From Treponema sp. (GTDB lineage Bacteria; Spirochaetota; Spirochaetia; Treponematales; Treponemataceae): a DNA stretch of 25,501 bases. Position numbers and translations under genes: made by a program. Under the pieces are notes generated by a model. The model was given only the letters and a program-made list of their open reading frames with translations, had not been told where the DNA came from and ran no database searches. Shown here piece after piece: positions 8,667 to 16,433 of this stretch (within the stretch, counting starts at the first letter, position 1; each line of letters starts with the position of its first letter). Location of the stretch: NCBI GenBank assembly GCA_012513125.1, contig JAAZCS010000182.1:1-25501 (forward strand). The letters are read 5' to 3'.

Positions 8667-11600
8667 GTGTTTGAATTATTTTGTATCAGTAAGAAAAGTT
8701 CTCTAAGAAAGTGTTTATCTCTTCTTTTATTGCTAAATATTGTATTTATTTATGCTCAGGATGAAGAAAAAAAGACGAAGAACATTATAACAACAATAAC
8801 TATAAATCATGCAAGGCAAACTGATTACAAAAAGGACGAAGAAACCGGAAATGATTCAATTTTTTTGCAAGGTTCTGTTGAATTAAATGTTCAAAAGGAT
8901 GAGTCAACAACAACAATTAAAGCGGATTCTGTAAAATATGACCGAATAACAGAAATGCTTTATGCAGAAGGCAATGTTGAAATCATTACAAATAAGTCAT
9001 CAAATGGAAATGAAACAATTTATGCAAAATCAGTAATGTTGAACACTTCTACTTTGGAAGGAATATTTGATGATGGAAAAGTAATACAAACTCAGTCTGA
9101 TTTATTATCCCTGCCATCTGGTTCCACTTTAGTTGTATTTTCAGACATATTTGGAAAAACAAGTAATAATTCAATTTCCTTTAAAAATAGTAGCCTAACA
9201 TTTTGTGAAGATGAAAACCCACATTGGCATATTGATGCAACTAGAACATGGCTTTTACCAGGTGGAGAATTTGCTTTTTTCAATGCTTTGCTTTATGTAG
9301 GTGTCGTTCCTGTAATGTACTTTCCTCTTTTCTATTATCCAAAAGATGAATTAATTTTTAATCCCGTATTTGGTTATACTCAAAGAGGTGGATACAATAT
9401 TCAAACAACAACATATCTTTATGGAAGAAAACCACTAGACACTTCATCATCAACTAAAACTACTTCCACTACTGATACTGATACAAGTTCAACATCTTCT
9501 TCAACTAAAGATTCACTAAAATCTTTGTACAATTTTATGAAGCCGAATAAGCTTAAAAATCAACAGTTAGAGGGATTAGTTCTTCATAATTTAGATACAG
9601 ATTATTCGGGGAAAACTTCATCATATTTGAAATTTCTTGCAGATTGGTATTCAAATCTTGGAATAATGCTTGGTTTAGATGGAAAATTTGCTCCGTCATC
9701 AAAATATTTGACAAATTTAGATTTTAATCTGCATTTAGGATTTAGTAATACTGTTTTTAATCATAGTGGAGTTTATTCACCTCTTTCGTCATATGGATTT
9801 AAATATCAAGATGAATCGAACTTTTTAGGATTGAAGCTTCCATTTAGATATGGTGGCAATATCAATTTACTCGTTTCTAAGCCGATTAAAATCAATTTAT
9901 CTTTTCCTTTTTATTCTGATCCTTATTTTTCGTCTGATTTTAATACCAGAAGTGAATATATGGATTGGATTTCTTATTTGATAGAAAACATAAATCGTTC
10001 AACTGGTGATACAACGGAAAGTACAACAACAACAGAAACTTCATCTTATACGTGGAATTTAACAACTTCATTTAATCCCACAATTATGGATTTTTTGAAA
10101 CCTTACATATCATCTTTTTCAATTTCAACAACTTCTTCTGTAAATATTTCATCTTTGACAAATACATCGCTAAAAAGTGTTGATGAATGGACAACTTATA
10201 CACCGTCAAGAAAATTTTATTATCCATCTCAGATTACTCCAGTAAAAGCAGAAATAAGCCTAAAGGGAACGATTTTTCAATATCCAAGCAGTAAATCAAC
10301 AAAAGAAATTAAGACAAATGATTATAAAGTGAGTCTCAACGCTCCAGATGAAATTAAAAGTGAAAAAGAAAAACAGCAGGAAAAAAATGCAGGTTCTGCA
10401 GATGAAAAAAATGACAATAGTGAAAAAAAGGAATCAGAAGAATTATCACTTCAACCAATTTTGCCTGAATTAGCAGTATCTACAAATGAGTATACAATTC
10501 CCAAAGGTTTTTCATATAGCTTGAATTATGATTTAAGTGCCAACTATGTAAACCAGATTGGATATTCATCAGAAAAGATTACTCAACCTGAATATTTTAA
10601 TTGGAATAATATAAAATCGTCAACGTACATATTTAAAACTCCTTTAGCGTTGACTAGTCAGATAAACTATGGTGGTGACTTTCTTTCAATTACAAACAGT
10701 TTTAATTATAATGCTATATATCAAGGTCATCCTTATATTTCATTTTTGTCTGATTATGGGGGATATACTTTATCTCAAGCAGAAAGCCTTGTTCTCGCAG
10801 ATTATGAAGCACAAACTAAGGAAATAGTGAACGGAAATGTCTTTAAAATAAAGCCATTTAAGTATTTGGGAATGTTTAGTGATTCATCAGTTTCGTGGAA
10901 ATCAAAGATAAAACTATATCATAATGAATTTATTGGTGATATTAATACTCCTTGGTGGCAGGATTATGGTGTTGACTGGACTGATAGTGAAAGTGTAACA
11001 CAAAATATTATAGAAGTTTTAGTTTCGGCTCATCAGTTGAATAAAAAATTCGTTCAAAACCTTACACTAACGGGAACTTTACCTCCACAGGACAGAAAGT
11101 ATACAGCTTTATTAGAATTAGTGTTTCCTCATATCAATTTTAAGATTAGTTCTGGATTGTCGGCATCAGAAAACGATTATAAACAATTAGTGTGGAAAAA
11201 AGAACAGTTGCAACAATCTATTGCATTGCAATTTCTTAATTCTAAGATTAGCATTTCAGAGTCATTTAATTATAATCTTGAAGATTCAGTTCAAGATAGT
11301 TTGAAACTTTCTTTGTCTTTATGGTCATTTCAGTTTTCTTATGTAATGGAATATTCAAATTCGTATGATTTTGTTGACGGAACAGGCTGGGTAAAAAGAA
11401 CTTTTGAAAATTATTTGCCTTCTTCAATTACTGATAATGTTCCAAGCTCAATTTTAACCATGAACAGTAAAGCATTGATTCCGTCTTCTTTATCAATTTC
11501 GTATGCACCAAAAGAAAAAACTTTTTATTCGTGGTTTAAACGAATTTCTGTTGCACCAGGACTTAATACTAGTATTGTAGCTGATTTAATTAGACCTACA

Positions 11601-12026
11601 AACAGCTATTTTTTGTTTACGCCGTCCTTATCTATAAAAATAAATAATTTCTTTACATTTACATTCTCTACAACATCTAGAAACTCTGTAATCTATAGAT
11701 ATTTTCAAACAATGATTGGAGCTCCAGGAAGAATTTCGGGTGAACAGAATATATTTATCGATTTAATTAATTCATTCAGGTTTGACGATGATTCATTGCG
11801 TCAAGATTCAGGGTTTAAGCTAAAGTCATTCAATTTTGCAATAACTCATGATTTACATGATTGGGATTTTTCACTCTCGGTAAAAATAGAACCAAGGATT
11901 ATTACTGAATATAATGTTTCACGATATGATTTTAGTCCTTATATTTCTCTTGGAATTGTATGGAAACCTATGGAAAGTATGAAAACTCAAATTATTGATA
12001 AATATGGAACTTGGAGTGTTCAATAA
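8667..12026 (+). CDS. lptD: LptD/OstA-like outer-membrane protein
   Basis: 1119 residues. A Sec signal peptide (hydrophobic core LLLLLNIVF, ending near YAQ) precedes an OstA/LptA-like beta-jellyroll (about 50-160: IFLQGSVELNV, IKADSVKYD, MLYAEGNVEI) and then the LptD entry motif VPVMYFPLFYYPKDELIFNP and a long C-terminal region of alternating aromatic/polar strands consistent with a large beta-barrel. LptD inserts LPS in the outer membrane of Gram-negatives. Treponemes are held to lack LPS, so the cargo here would be another lipid; that is inference. Two low-complexity inserts stand out: Ser/Thr-rich at about 257-279 and a Lys/Glu-rich segment at about 561-594, probably loops. The start is uncertain: GTG at 8667 is the first possible codon after the in-frame uvrA TAG and has no good Shine-Dalgarno. 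Confidence 0.85.
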   Translation: MFELFCISKKSSLRKCLSLLLLLNIVFIYAQDEEKKTKNIITTITINHARQTDYKKDEETGNDSIFLQGSVELNVQKDESTTTIKADSVKYDRITEMLYAEGNVEIITNKSSNGNETIYAKSVMLNTSTLEGIFDDGKVIQTQSDLLSLPSGSTLVVFSDIFGKTSNNSISFKNSSLTFCEDENPHWHIDATRTWLLPGGEFAFFNALLYVGVVPVMYFPLFYYPKDELIFNPVFGYTQRGGYNIQTTTYLYGRKPLDTSSSTKTTSTTDTDTSSTSSSTKDSLKSLYNFMKPNKLKNQQLEGLVLHNLDTDYSGKTSSYLKFLADWYSNLGIMLGLDGKFAPSSKYLTNLDFNLHLGFSNTVFNHSGVYSPLSSYGFKYQDESNFLGLKLPFRYGGNINLLVSKPIKINLSFPFYSDPYFSSDFNTRSEYMDWISYLIENINRSTGDTTESTTTTETSSYTWNLTTSFNPTIMDFLKPYISSFSISTTSSVNISSLTNTSLKSVDEWTTYTPSRKFYYPSQITPVKAEISLKGTIFQYPSSKSTKEIKTNDYKVSLNAPDEIKSEKEKQQEKNAGSADEKNDNSEKKESEELSLQPILPELAVSTNEYTIPKGFSYSLNYDLSANYVNQIGYSSEKITQPEYFNWNNIKSSTYIFKTPLALTSQINYGGDFLSITNSFNYNAIYQGHPYISFLSDYGGYTLSQAESLVLADYEAQTKEIVNGNVFKIKPFKYLGMFSDSSVSWKSKIKLYHNEFIGDINTPWWQDYGVDWTDSESVTQNIIEVLVSAHQLNKKFVQNLTLTGTLPPQDRKYTALLELVFPHINFKISSGLSASENDYKQLVWKKEQLQQSIALQFLNSKISISESFNYNLEDSVQDSLKLSLSLWSFQFSYVMEYSNSYDFVDGTGWVKRTFENYLPSSITDNVPSSILTMNSKALIPSSLSISYAPKEKTFYSWFKRISVAPGLNTSIVADLIRPTNSYFLFTPSLSIKINNFFTFTFSTTSRNSVIYRYFQTMIGAPGRISGEQNIFIDLINSFRFDDDSLRQDSGFKLKSFNFAITHDLHDWDFSLSVKIEPRIITEYNVSRYDFSPYISLGIVWKPMESMKTQIIDKYGTWSVQ

Positions 12027-12076
12027 TTTAGTTATAAAAACATCCATTTTATTAATATATTGTCTATATTCTATAT

Positions 12077-12526
12077 GTGATAATCACATTAATCATTTTT
12101 ATTTTAACTTCAATTATTCTTTCTATTGATGATATACGCTTTTTTCATATTCCTTTACTACTTTTGTATTTAGGGTTACTTTTGATGATTATTTCCTCAT
12201 TTATTTTTTATAGAACTTTAGTATGTTCTTCTTTGATTGGAATGGTATTAATGCCACTTTTCTTTTGTGTGGTCAATTGTTTATCAAAAAAAAGTATTGG
12301 TCTTGGTGATTTTCAATATTCTATATTGTGTGGTTTTATTTCTGGAAAAAATCATTTTATTAATACTTGCATTTTGTTTTCAATTTTGGTTTTGGTTTTC
12401 TATTTTGTAGGGAAAAAACGATATATAAAGAATTTGAGAATTCCGCTTGTTCCATATATGTTTGCAGGTACAATTATGAATTTTCTGATAGTTCGTTTTT
12501 ATACAGACTATTTCATCGTAAGCTAA
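12077..12526 (+). CDS. A24 family prepilin peptidase-like membrane protein
   Basis: 149 residues, almost wholly hydrophobic, with about five or six membrane segments. The two catalytic aspartates of type IV prepilin peptidases are visible: Asp19 in DIRFFHIP (the usual D-x-R-x3-IP) and Asp78 in GLGD. It lacks the N-terminal methyltransferase part, so it resembles the short CpaA/TadV or archaeal type. It would cleave a class III or pseudopilin leader at the inner membrane. No pilin or secretion gene is in the window, so its substrate lies elsewhere or it is a relic. The GTG start has no clear Shine-Dalgarno; TATATT lies exactly six bases upstream, but without a good -35 box. Confidence 0.75.
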   Translation: MIITLIIFILTSIILSIDDIRFFHIPLLLLYLGLLLMIISSFIFYRTLVCSSLIGMVLMPLFFCVVNCLSKKSIGLGDFQYSILCGFISGKNHFINTCILFSILVLVFYFVGKKRYIKNLRIPLVPYMFAGTIMNFLIVRFYTDYFIVS

Positions 12527-12544
12527 CACTAAAAATATAAAAAG

Positions 12545-12573
12545 TTGACGAAATATCGTAAGATGTATAGAAT
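12545..12573 (+). promoter_or_regulatory. Sigma-70-type promoter before phoH
   Basis: TTGACG (12545-12550), a 17-base spacer and TAGAAT (12568-12573). Predicted start near 12580, directly ahead of AGAGG and the TTG at 12590. It would drive the phoH to TPR gene chain. It overlaps the more upstream possible phoH starts, which argues against those. Confidence 0.55.
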
Positions 12574-12589
12574 TAAAAAAGAGGTTTTA

Positions 12590-13540
12590 TTGAATTCAGA
12601 ATTTACGATAGTAGTTTCAGACAGCGATGTTCTTTCGTGTGTGTGTGGAACAAATGATAGCAACTTGAAGCTTATTGAGGATCATCTTGGTGTTTCAATT
12701 TATACAAAAGGCAACGAAATCTCTGTAGATAATAATAATCCCCAAGTTAGGGAGCAATTTCAATTCATTATTGATAGAATTATTGATGAAATATCTGATG
12801 GGGGTAAAAATGGAGAAGATATTGTTCTTTCCGTTTTGAATACCCAGAAAAAGTCCAAAAAGGAAGATTCTGTAATATGTGTTCCAGGTTCATATAAAAG
12901 AATTTATCCTAGAACTCAAAATCAAGCTGAATACATAAATCTGTTGCAATCAAAGGATATGGTTTTCTGTACAGGAGTTGCTGGAAGCGGTAAAACTTTT
13001 TTAGCAGTTGCTCAAGCTTTGATGTTGATTTTATCTCATAAAAAAAATAAATTAATAATTACAAGGCCGGTTGTGGAAGCAGGTGAAAGTTTGGGGTTTT
13101 TACCAGGTGATTTGGAGCAAAAGCTTGATCCTTATTTGCGACCTCTTCACGATGCAATGGAATCCATAATTCCAATAGAAGTTGTGAATAGATTGTTTGA
13201 ATCAGGAACTGTTGAGGTGGCACCCTTGGCATATATGAGAGGACGAACTCTTAATAATGCAGTAATTATTCTTGATGAGGCACAAAATAAAACTTGTTCT
13301 CAGATGAAGATGTTTTTAACACGAATGGGAGAAAATTCAAATGTTTTTGTGACAGGAGATTCAACACAGATAGATTTACCAAAAAAAGTAGAATCTGGAT
13401 TAAGTCATGCAATGAATGTTTTATATAAAATAGAGGAGATAGGGTTTATTCAATTAACCACTGATGATGTAGTAAGGAATAGTTTGGTAAAACAAATTGT
13501 GAAGGCATATGAGTATGAAGAAAAAAGAAGCGAAAGCTAG
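12590..13540 (+). CDS. phoH: PhoH-family P-loop ATPase (PhoH/YbeZ-like)
   Basis: About 316 residues. A short N-terminal KH-like region (DSNLKLIEDHLGVSIYTKGNEI) precedes the PhoH ATPase domain: Walker A GVAGSGKT, EAGESLGFLPGD, then Walker B VIILDEAQN, MFLTRMGENS and VTGDSTQIDLP. PhoH/YbeZ is an NTP-dependent RNA-associated protein that works with the RNase YbeY, and ybeY lies two genes downstream. Start choice: the TTG at 12590 has AGAGG five bases upstream and gives an N-terminus of usual family form; the ATG at 12563 and TTG at 12545 lack a Shine-Dalgarno and lie in or before the -10 box. The 3' end overlaps the next gene by 26-32 bases. Confidence 0.92.
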   Translation: MNSEFTIVVSDSDVLSCVCGTNDSNLKLIEDHLGVSIYTKGNEISVDNNNPQVREQFQFIIDRIIDEISDGGKNGEDIVLSVLNTQKKSKKEDSVICVPGSYKRIYPRTQNQAEYINLLQSKDMVFCTGVAGSGKTFLAVAQALMLILSHKKNKLIITRPVVEAGESLGFLPGDLEQKLDPYLRPLHDAMESIIPIEVVNRLFESGTVEVAPLAYMRGRTLNNAVIILDEAQNKTCSQMKMFLTRMGENSNVFVTGDSTQIDLPKKVESGLSHAMNVLYKIEEIGFIQLTTDDVVRNSLVKQIVKAYEYEEKRSES

Positions 13541-15182
13541 TTCAAATCAATTTTTTGACGATATAGGTGATTATATCAAAAAAAAATATCCATTTCTAAT
13601 ATTGTTTATTGTTGGTTTTCTAACAATTTCTGCAATAAATTTTTTAAAAATTTGCACAGCTCAAAGTGTTGCAAGTTTTGTTCTTAATGATTTTGAAATT
13701 GGTCAAATTTCTGATACTACTATTATTGCAAGTCGTTCTCTTCAACCAACAGAAGGTGAGCCGATTTCTATAGTAAAAGGTGAAAAGATAATCAGAAAAG
13801 GTTTTGTTATTGATGAAGATGGATATGCAAAACTATCGAAAATGGCTTCATCGCCAGAATACATTGACTATAGGGTTTTTGCCGACAATGAAATATTTCT
13901 TTTAGTTTTGGGCATTTTTTGGTTTATTCTGTTTTCGATAATACCTTTTGGACGAAAGATAGAGCTAAAAGAGCCATTGTTGCATTTTGTTTTCTTTCTT
14001 TTGGTATACACGATTGCAGCTTTTGGACAGAAGTTTGAATATTTTTCTTCTCCTTATTCAATCTGTGTGATTATTCCATCTTGTTTGTTCATTATGCTTG
14101 TTGTAATTCTCTATGGGCAATTGTCAGCAATTTTATTATCATTTATTTTTTCGATAGGTGTATTCCAAGCAACAAATTGGGGAATTTTTCCATTTTTATT
14201 TACATTAGCAACTACTTTCAGTGCCATTGTAATTGTCAGACAGCTTGAAAGAAGATTGGACTTGGTTTTTGCATCAATTATGTTATCAATACTTGATATG
14301 CTGTTTTTGATGATGTTCAAAGTTATTTTTAATGAATCTATTGGTGAGGCAAAGTTTATTTTTATTGGTGTTGCACTTAATGGATTCTTCTCTGGAATTT
14401 TGACAATTGGATTTATGACCCCACTTGAAATTTTAATGAACACGGCTTCTGTTTTTAGATTGATGGATTTGAGTGATTTAAATAATCCTTTATTACGCAA
14501 TATGTGTGTAAATGCGAATGGAACATATCAACATTCTCTGATGGTTGCTCAATTAGCTGAAGCTGCATGTAAATCAATTGGCACAAATGCTTTGTTAGCA
14601 AGAGTTGCTTCTTATTATCATGACATTGGAAAAATTGATCAAAGCGAGTATTTTGTTGAAAATCAACGTGGTGTAAATAAACATGATGACTTGAATCCTT
14701 CTTTGTCAGTTTCAATAATTAGAAGCCATGTAAAAAAAGGAATAGAAAAAGCACATCAACTTCATCTCCCTGAACAAATTGTAACAATAATTTCTGAACA
14801 TCATGGAAATAGTGTAATTTCATTCTTCTATACAGAGGCAAAATCTAAAGACCCTACATTAAAACCAGAAGATTTTTCATATTCAGGAAATCCTCCTTCC
14901 ACAAAGGTGAGTGCTGTTGTAATGCTTGCTGATACAGTTGAAGCGGCTTGCAGAACATTGGAAAATCCTTCTGTAATTCGTCTTGAAAAATTTATTCATT
15001 TTTTGATTAATGCAAAAATAGAAGCAAAACAATTGGATAATTGCAATCTTACTTTTAGAGATATTTCAAAAATAAAGGAAGCTTTTGTTCAAATTTTGGT
15101 TGGTTTTTATCATAGCAGAATTGAATATCCCGATCAAAATCAAACAATTGATAAAATAATTAGAGATGAAAATGAAAAATAG
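13515..15182 (+). CDS. pgpH: PgpH-type 7TM HD-domain phosphodiesterase (c-di-AMP hydrolase-like)
   Basis: About 555 residues. One membrane segment near residues 26-46, an outside domain of only about 80 residues, a cluster of six or so membrane helices (about 125-300), then a cytoplasmic HD domain. The metal and catalytic set is complete: H in YQHSLMVAQLAE, HD in YYHDIGK (369-370), H in IRSHVKKG, HH in SEHHGNS, and D in MLADTVEAA. In Listeria and relatives PgpH degrades c-di-AMP; activity here is inferred. The 7TMR-HDED extracellular domain, usually well over 200 residues, is reduced to little more than its end (GEPISIVKGEKIIRKG), so sensing may differ. I prefer the ATG at 13515, nine bases after GAAGG; 13509 is the alternative. 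No c-di-AMP synthase is in the window. Confidence 0.9.
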   Translation: MKKKEAKASSNQFFDDIGDYIKKKYPFLILFIVGFLTISAINFLKICTAQSVASFVLNDFEIGQISDTTIIASRSLQPTEGEPISIVKGEKIIRKGFVIDEDGYAKLSKMASSPEYIDYRVFADNEIFLLVLGIFWFILFSIIPFGRKIELKEPLLHFVFFLLVYTIAAFGQKFEYFSSPYSICVIIPSCLFIMLVVILYGQLSAILLSFIFSIGVFQATNWGIFPFLFTLATTFSAIVIVRQLERRLDLVFASIMLSILDMLFLMMFKVIFNESIGEAKFIFIGVALNGFFSGILTIGFMTPLEILMNTASVFRLMDLSDLNNPLLRNMCVNANGTYQHSLMVAQLAEAACKSIGTNALLARVASYYHDIGKIDQSEYFVENQRGVNKHDDLNPSLSVSIIRSHVKKGIEKAHQLHLPEQIVTIISEHHGNSVISFFYTEAKSKDPTLKPEDFSYSGNPPSTKVSAVVMLADTVEAACRTLENPSVIRLEKFIHFLINAKIEAKQLDNCNLTFRDISKIKEAFVQILVGFYHSRIEYPDQNQTIDKIIRDENEK

Positions 15183-15651
15183 AATATTTATTTCAATGCA
15201 AGATGGTTTATCAGCTCCTAAATGGCTTGAACATGTTGAAGATTACATGATAAAGGCAATGGATTTTCTTAATTATTCAAATGAGGAGATTTCTCTGTTA
15301 TTTTGTACTGATGATTTTATTCAAGAACTAAATAAATCTTATCGTGATATTGATTCTCCAACCGATGTGCTTTCTTTTGAAAATGATGAAAGTTATCAGG
15401 AAGAAGGAGTAAACTGGCATTGCATGGGTGATATTGCTATTAGCTTAGACACTCTTCCAAAAAATGCAGCATATTTTCATCAGAATGAAAATCAAGAATT
15501 GAAACGTCTTTTGCTTCATGGGTTGCTTCATTTAAATGGCATGGATCATGGTGAAGAGCATATTGAAGAAGGTGTGAAACCAACAGGAGAAATGCTTGTT
15601 TTACAAGAAGATATATTAGAAAAATTAAAGGATGAAACAATAATTAAATGA
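15166..15651 (+). CDS. ybeY: Endoribonuclease YbeY (rRNA maturation RNase)
   Basis: 161 residues, usual length. The zinc site HGLLHLNGMDHGEEH (three His, motif H-x3-H-x5-H with GLLHLNGMDH) is near the C-terminus, and SPTDVLSFE and GDIAIS are typical upstream blocks. YbeY takes part in 16S rRNA 3' end processing and ribosome quality control. It overlaps the pgpH gene by 17 bases, and its own stop overlaps the corC start by four (ATGA), so translation is coupled. Start is 15166 or the ATG at 15172. The order phoH, HD-phosphodiesterase, ybeY, corC is a widespread bacterial cluster. Confidence 0.96.
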   Translation: MKMKNRIFISMQDGLSAPKWLEHVEDYMIKAMDFLNYSNEEISLLFCTDDFIQELNKSYRDIDSPTDVLSFENDESYQEEGVNWHCMGDIAISLDTLPKNAAYFHQNENQELKRLLLHGLLHLNGMDHGEEHIEEGVKPTGEMLVLQEDILEKLKDETIIK

Positions 15652-16433
15652 GTTTATTCAGCCACAAGAAAAAAAATGATGAAACCCCAGAGGAAATAGA
15701 GAATCTTCAAAAATTGAATGAAGAAAAACAAGACATGATTCAAGGTGGTGAGGATTTGTCCAAAACATCTGTAAAAGAAGTTATGATACCAAGAATTGAT
15801 GTAGATTTTATTTCATCAAATATTCCAAAAGATGAATTAATTGAAAAGATTATTGAAAGCGGACATTCTAGATTTCCTGTTTATACAGATTCTATAGATA
15901 ATGTAATAGGTGTTTTGTATGTAAAAGATTTACTAAAAACATTGAATGGTGAAGAAGAGCTTGATTTGCAAAAAATAATCAGAAAACCATACTTTGTTCC
16001 AGAATCAAAGCGAATCGATTCTTTGCTTAGAGAGTTTAAAAGACATCATTTACATATTGCCATTGCAATTGATGAATACGGCGGAATTTCTGGAATTGTT
16101 ACAATGGAAGATATAATTGAAGAAATTGTAGGCGATATTCAAGATGAATTTGATAAAGAGCGCGAAGATATTCTATCATTGGGAACAAATGTTTGGCTTT
16201 GTGATGCCAGAGTTGATTTGGATGATTTAAATGAAATGATTGAATCTGATTATCCAGAGGAAGAATTTGATTCTTTGGGTGGATTTGTATTTGATTTATT
16301 TGGAAAAGTTCCTGTAAAATATGAAAAAGCAACTTGGAAGAATTTTGATTTTATTATTCAAGATATGGATGGACACAGAATTAATATGATTAAGGTAATT
16401 AAAAAAACTGAAAATGGTATGGATAATGAATAA
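15648..16433 (+). CDS. corC: CorC/TlyC-like CBS-pair protein
   Basis: 261 residues. Two CBS motifs (about 42-100, with VMIPRIDVDFI, SRFPVY, VIGVLYVKDLL; about 105-160, with LHIAIAIDEYGGISGIVTMEDIIEEIVGDI) and a C-terminal CorC/HlyC-associated domain (about 175-257). There is no DUF21 membrane domain, so it is the soluble CorC type, not a full CNNM-like transporter. Homologues were long named haemolysins (TlyC), but a role in Mg2+/Co2+ efflux or adenosine-nucleotide sensing is more likely. The start overlaps the ybeY stop (ATGA) and the stop overlaps the next start by eight bases (ATGAATAA). Confidence 0.92.
   Translation: MSLFSHKKKNDETPEEIENLQKLNEEKQDMIQGGEDLSKTSVKEVMIPRIDVDFISSNIPKDELIEKIIESGHSRFPVYTDSIDNVIGVLYVKDLLKTLNGEEELDLQKIIRKPYFVPESKRIDSLLREFKRHHLHIAIAIDEYGGISGIVTMEDIIEEIVGDIQDEFDKEREDILSLGTNVWLCDARVDLDDLNEMIESDYPEEEFDSLGGFVFDLFGKVPVKYEKATWKNFDFIIQDMDGHRINMIKVIKKTENGMDNE

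Noticed and set aside
9430..9520. Tandem DNA repeat in lptD
   Set aside because: It is a Ser/Thr-rich low-complexity coding stretch without a regular repeated unit.
12059..12079. Leaderless promoter for the prepilin peptidase (TATATT six bases before GTG)
   Set aside because: The spacing is right but no acceptable -35 box exists, and such hexamers are common in AT-rich DNA.
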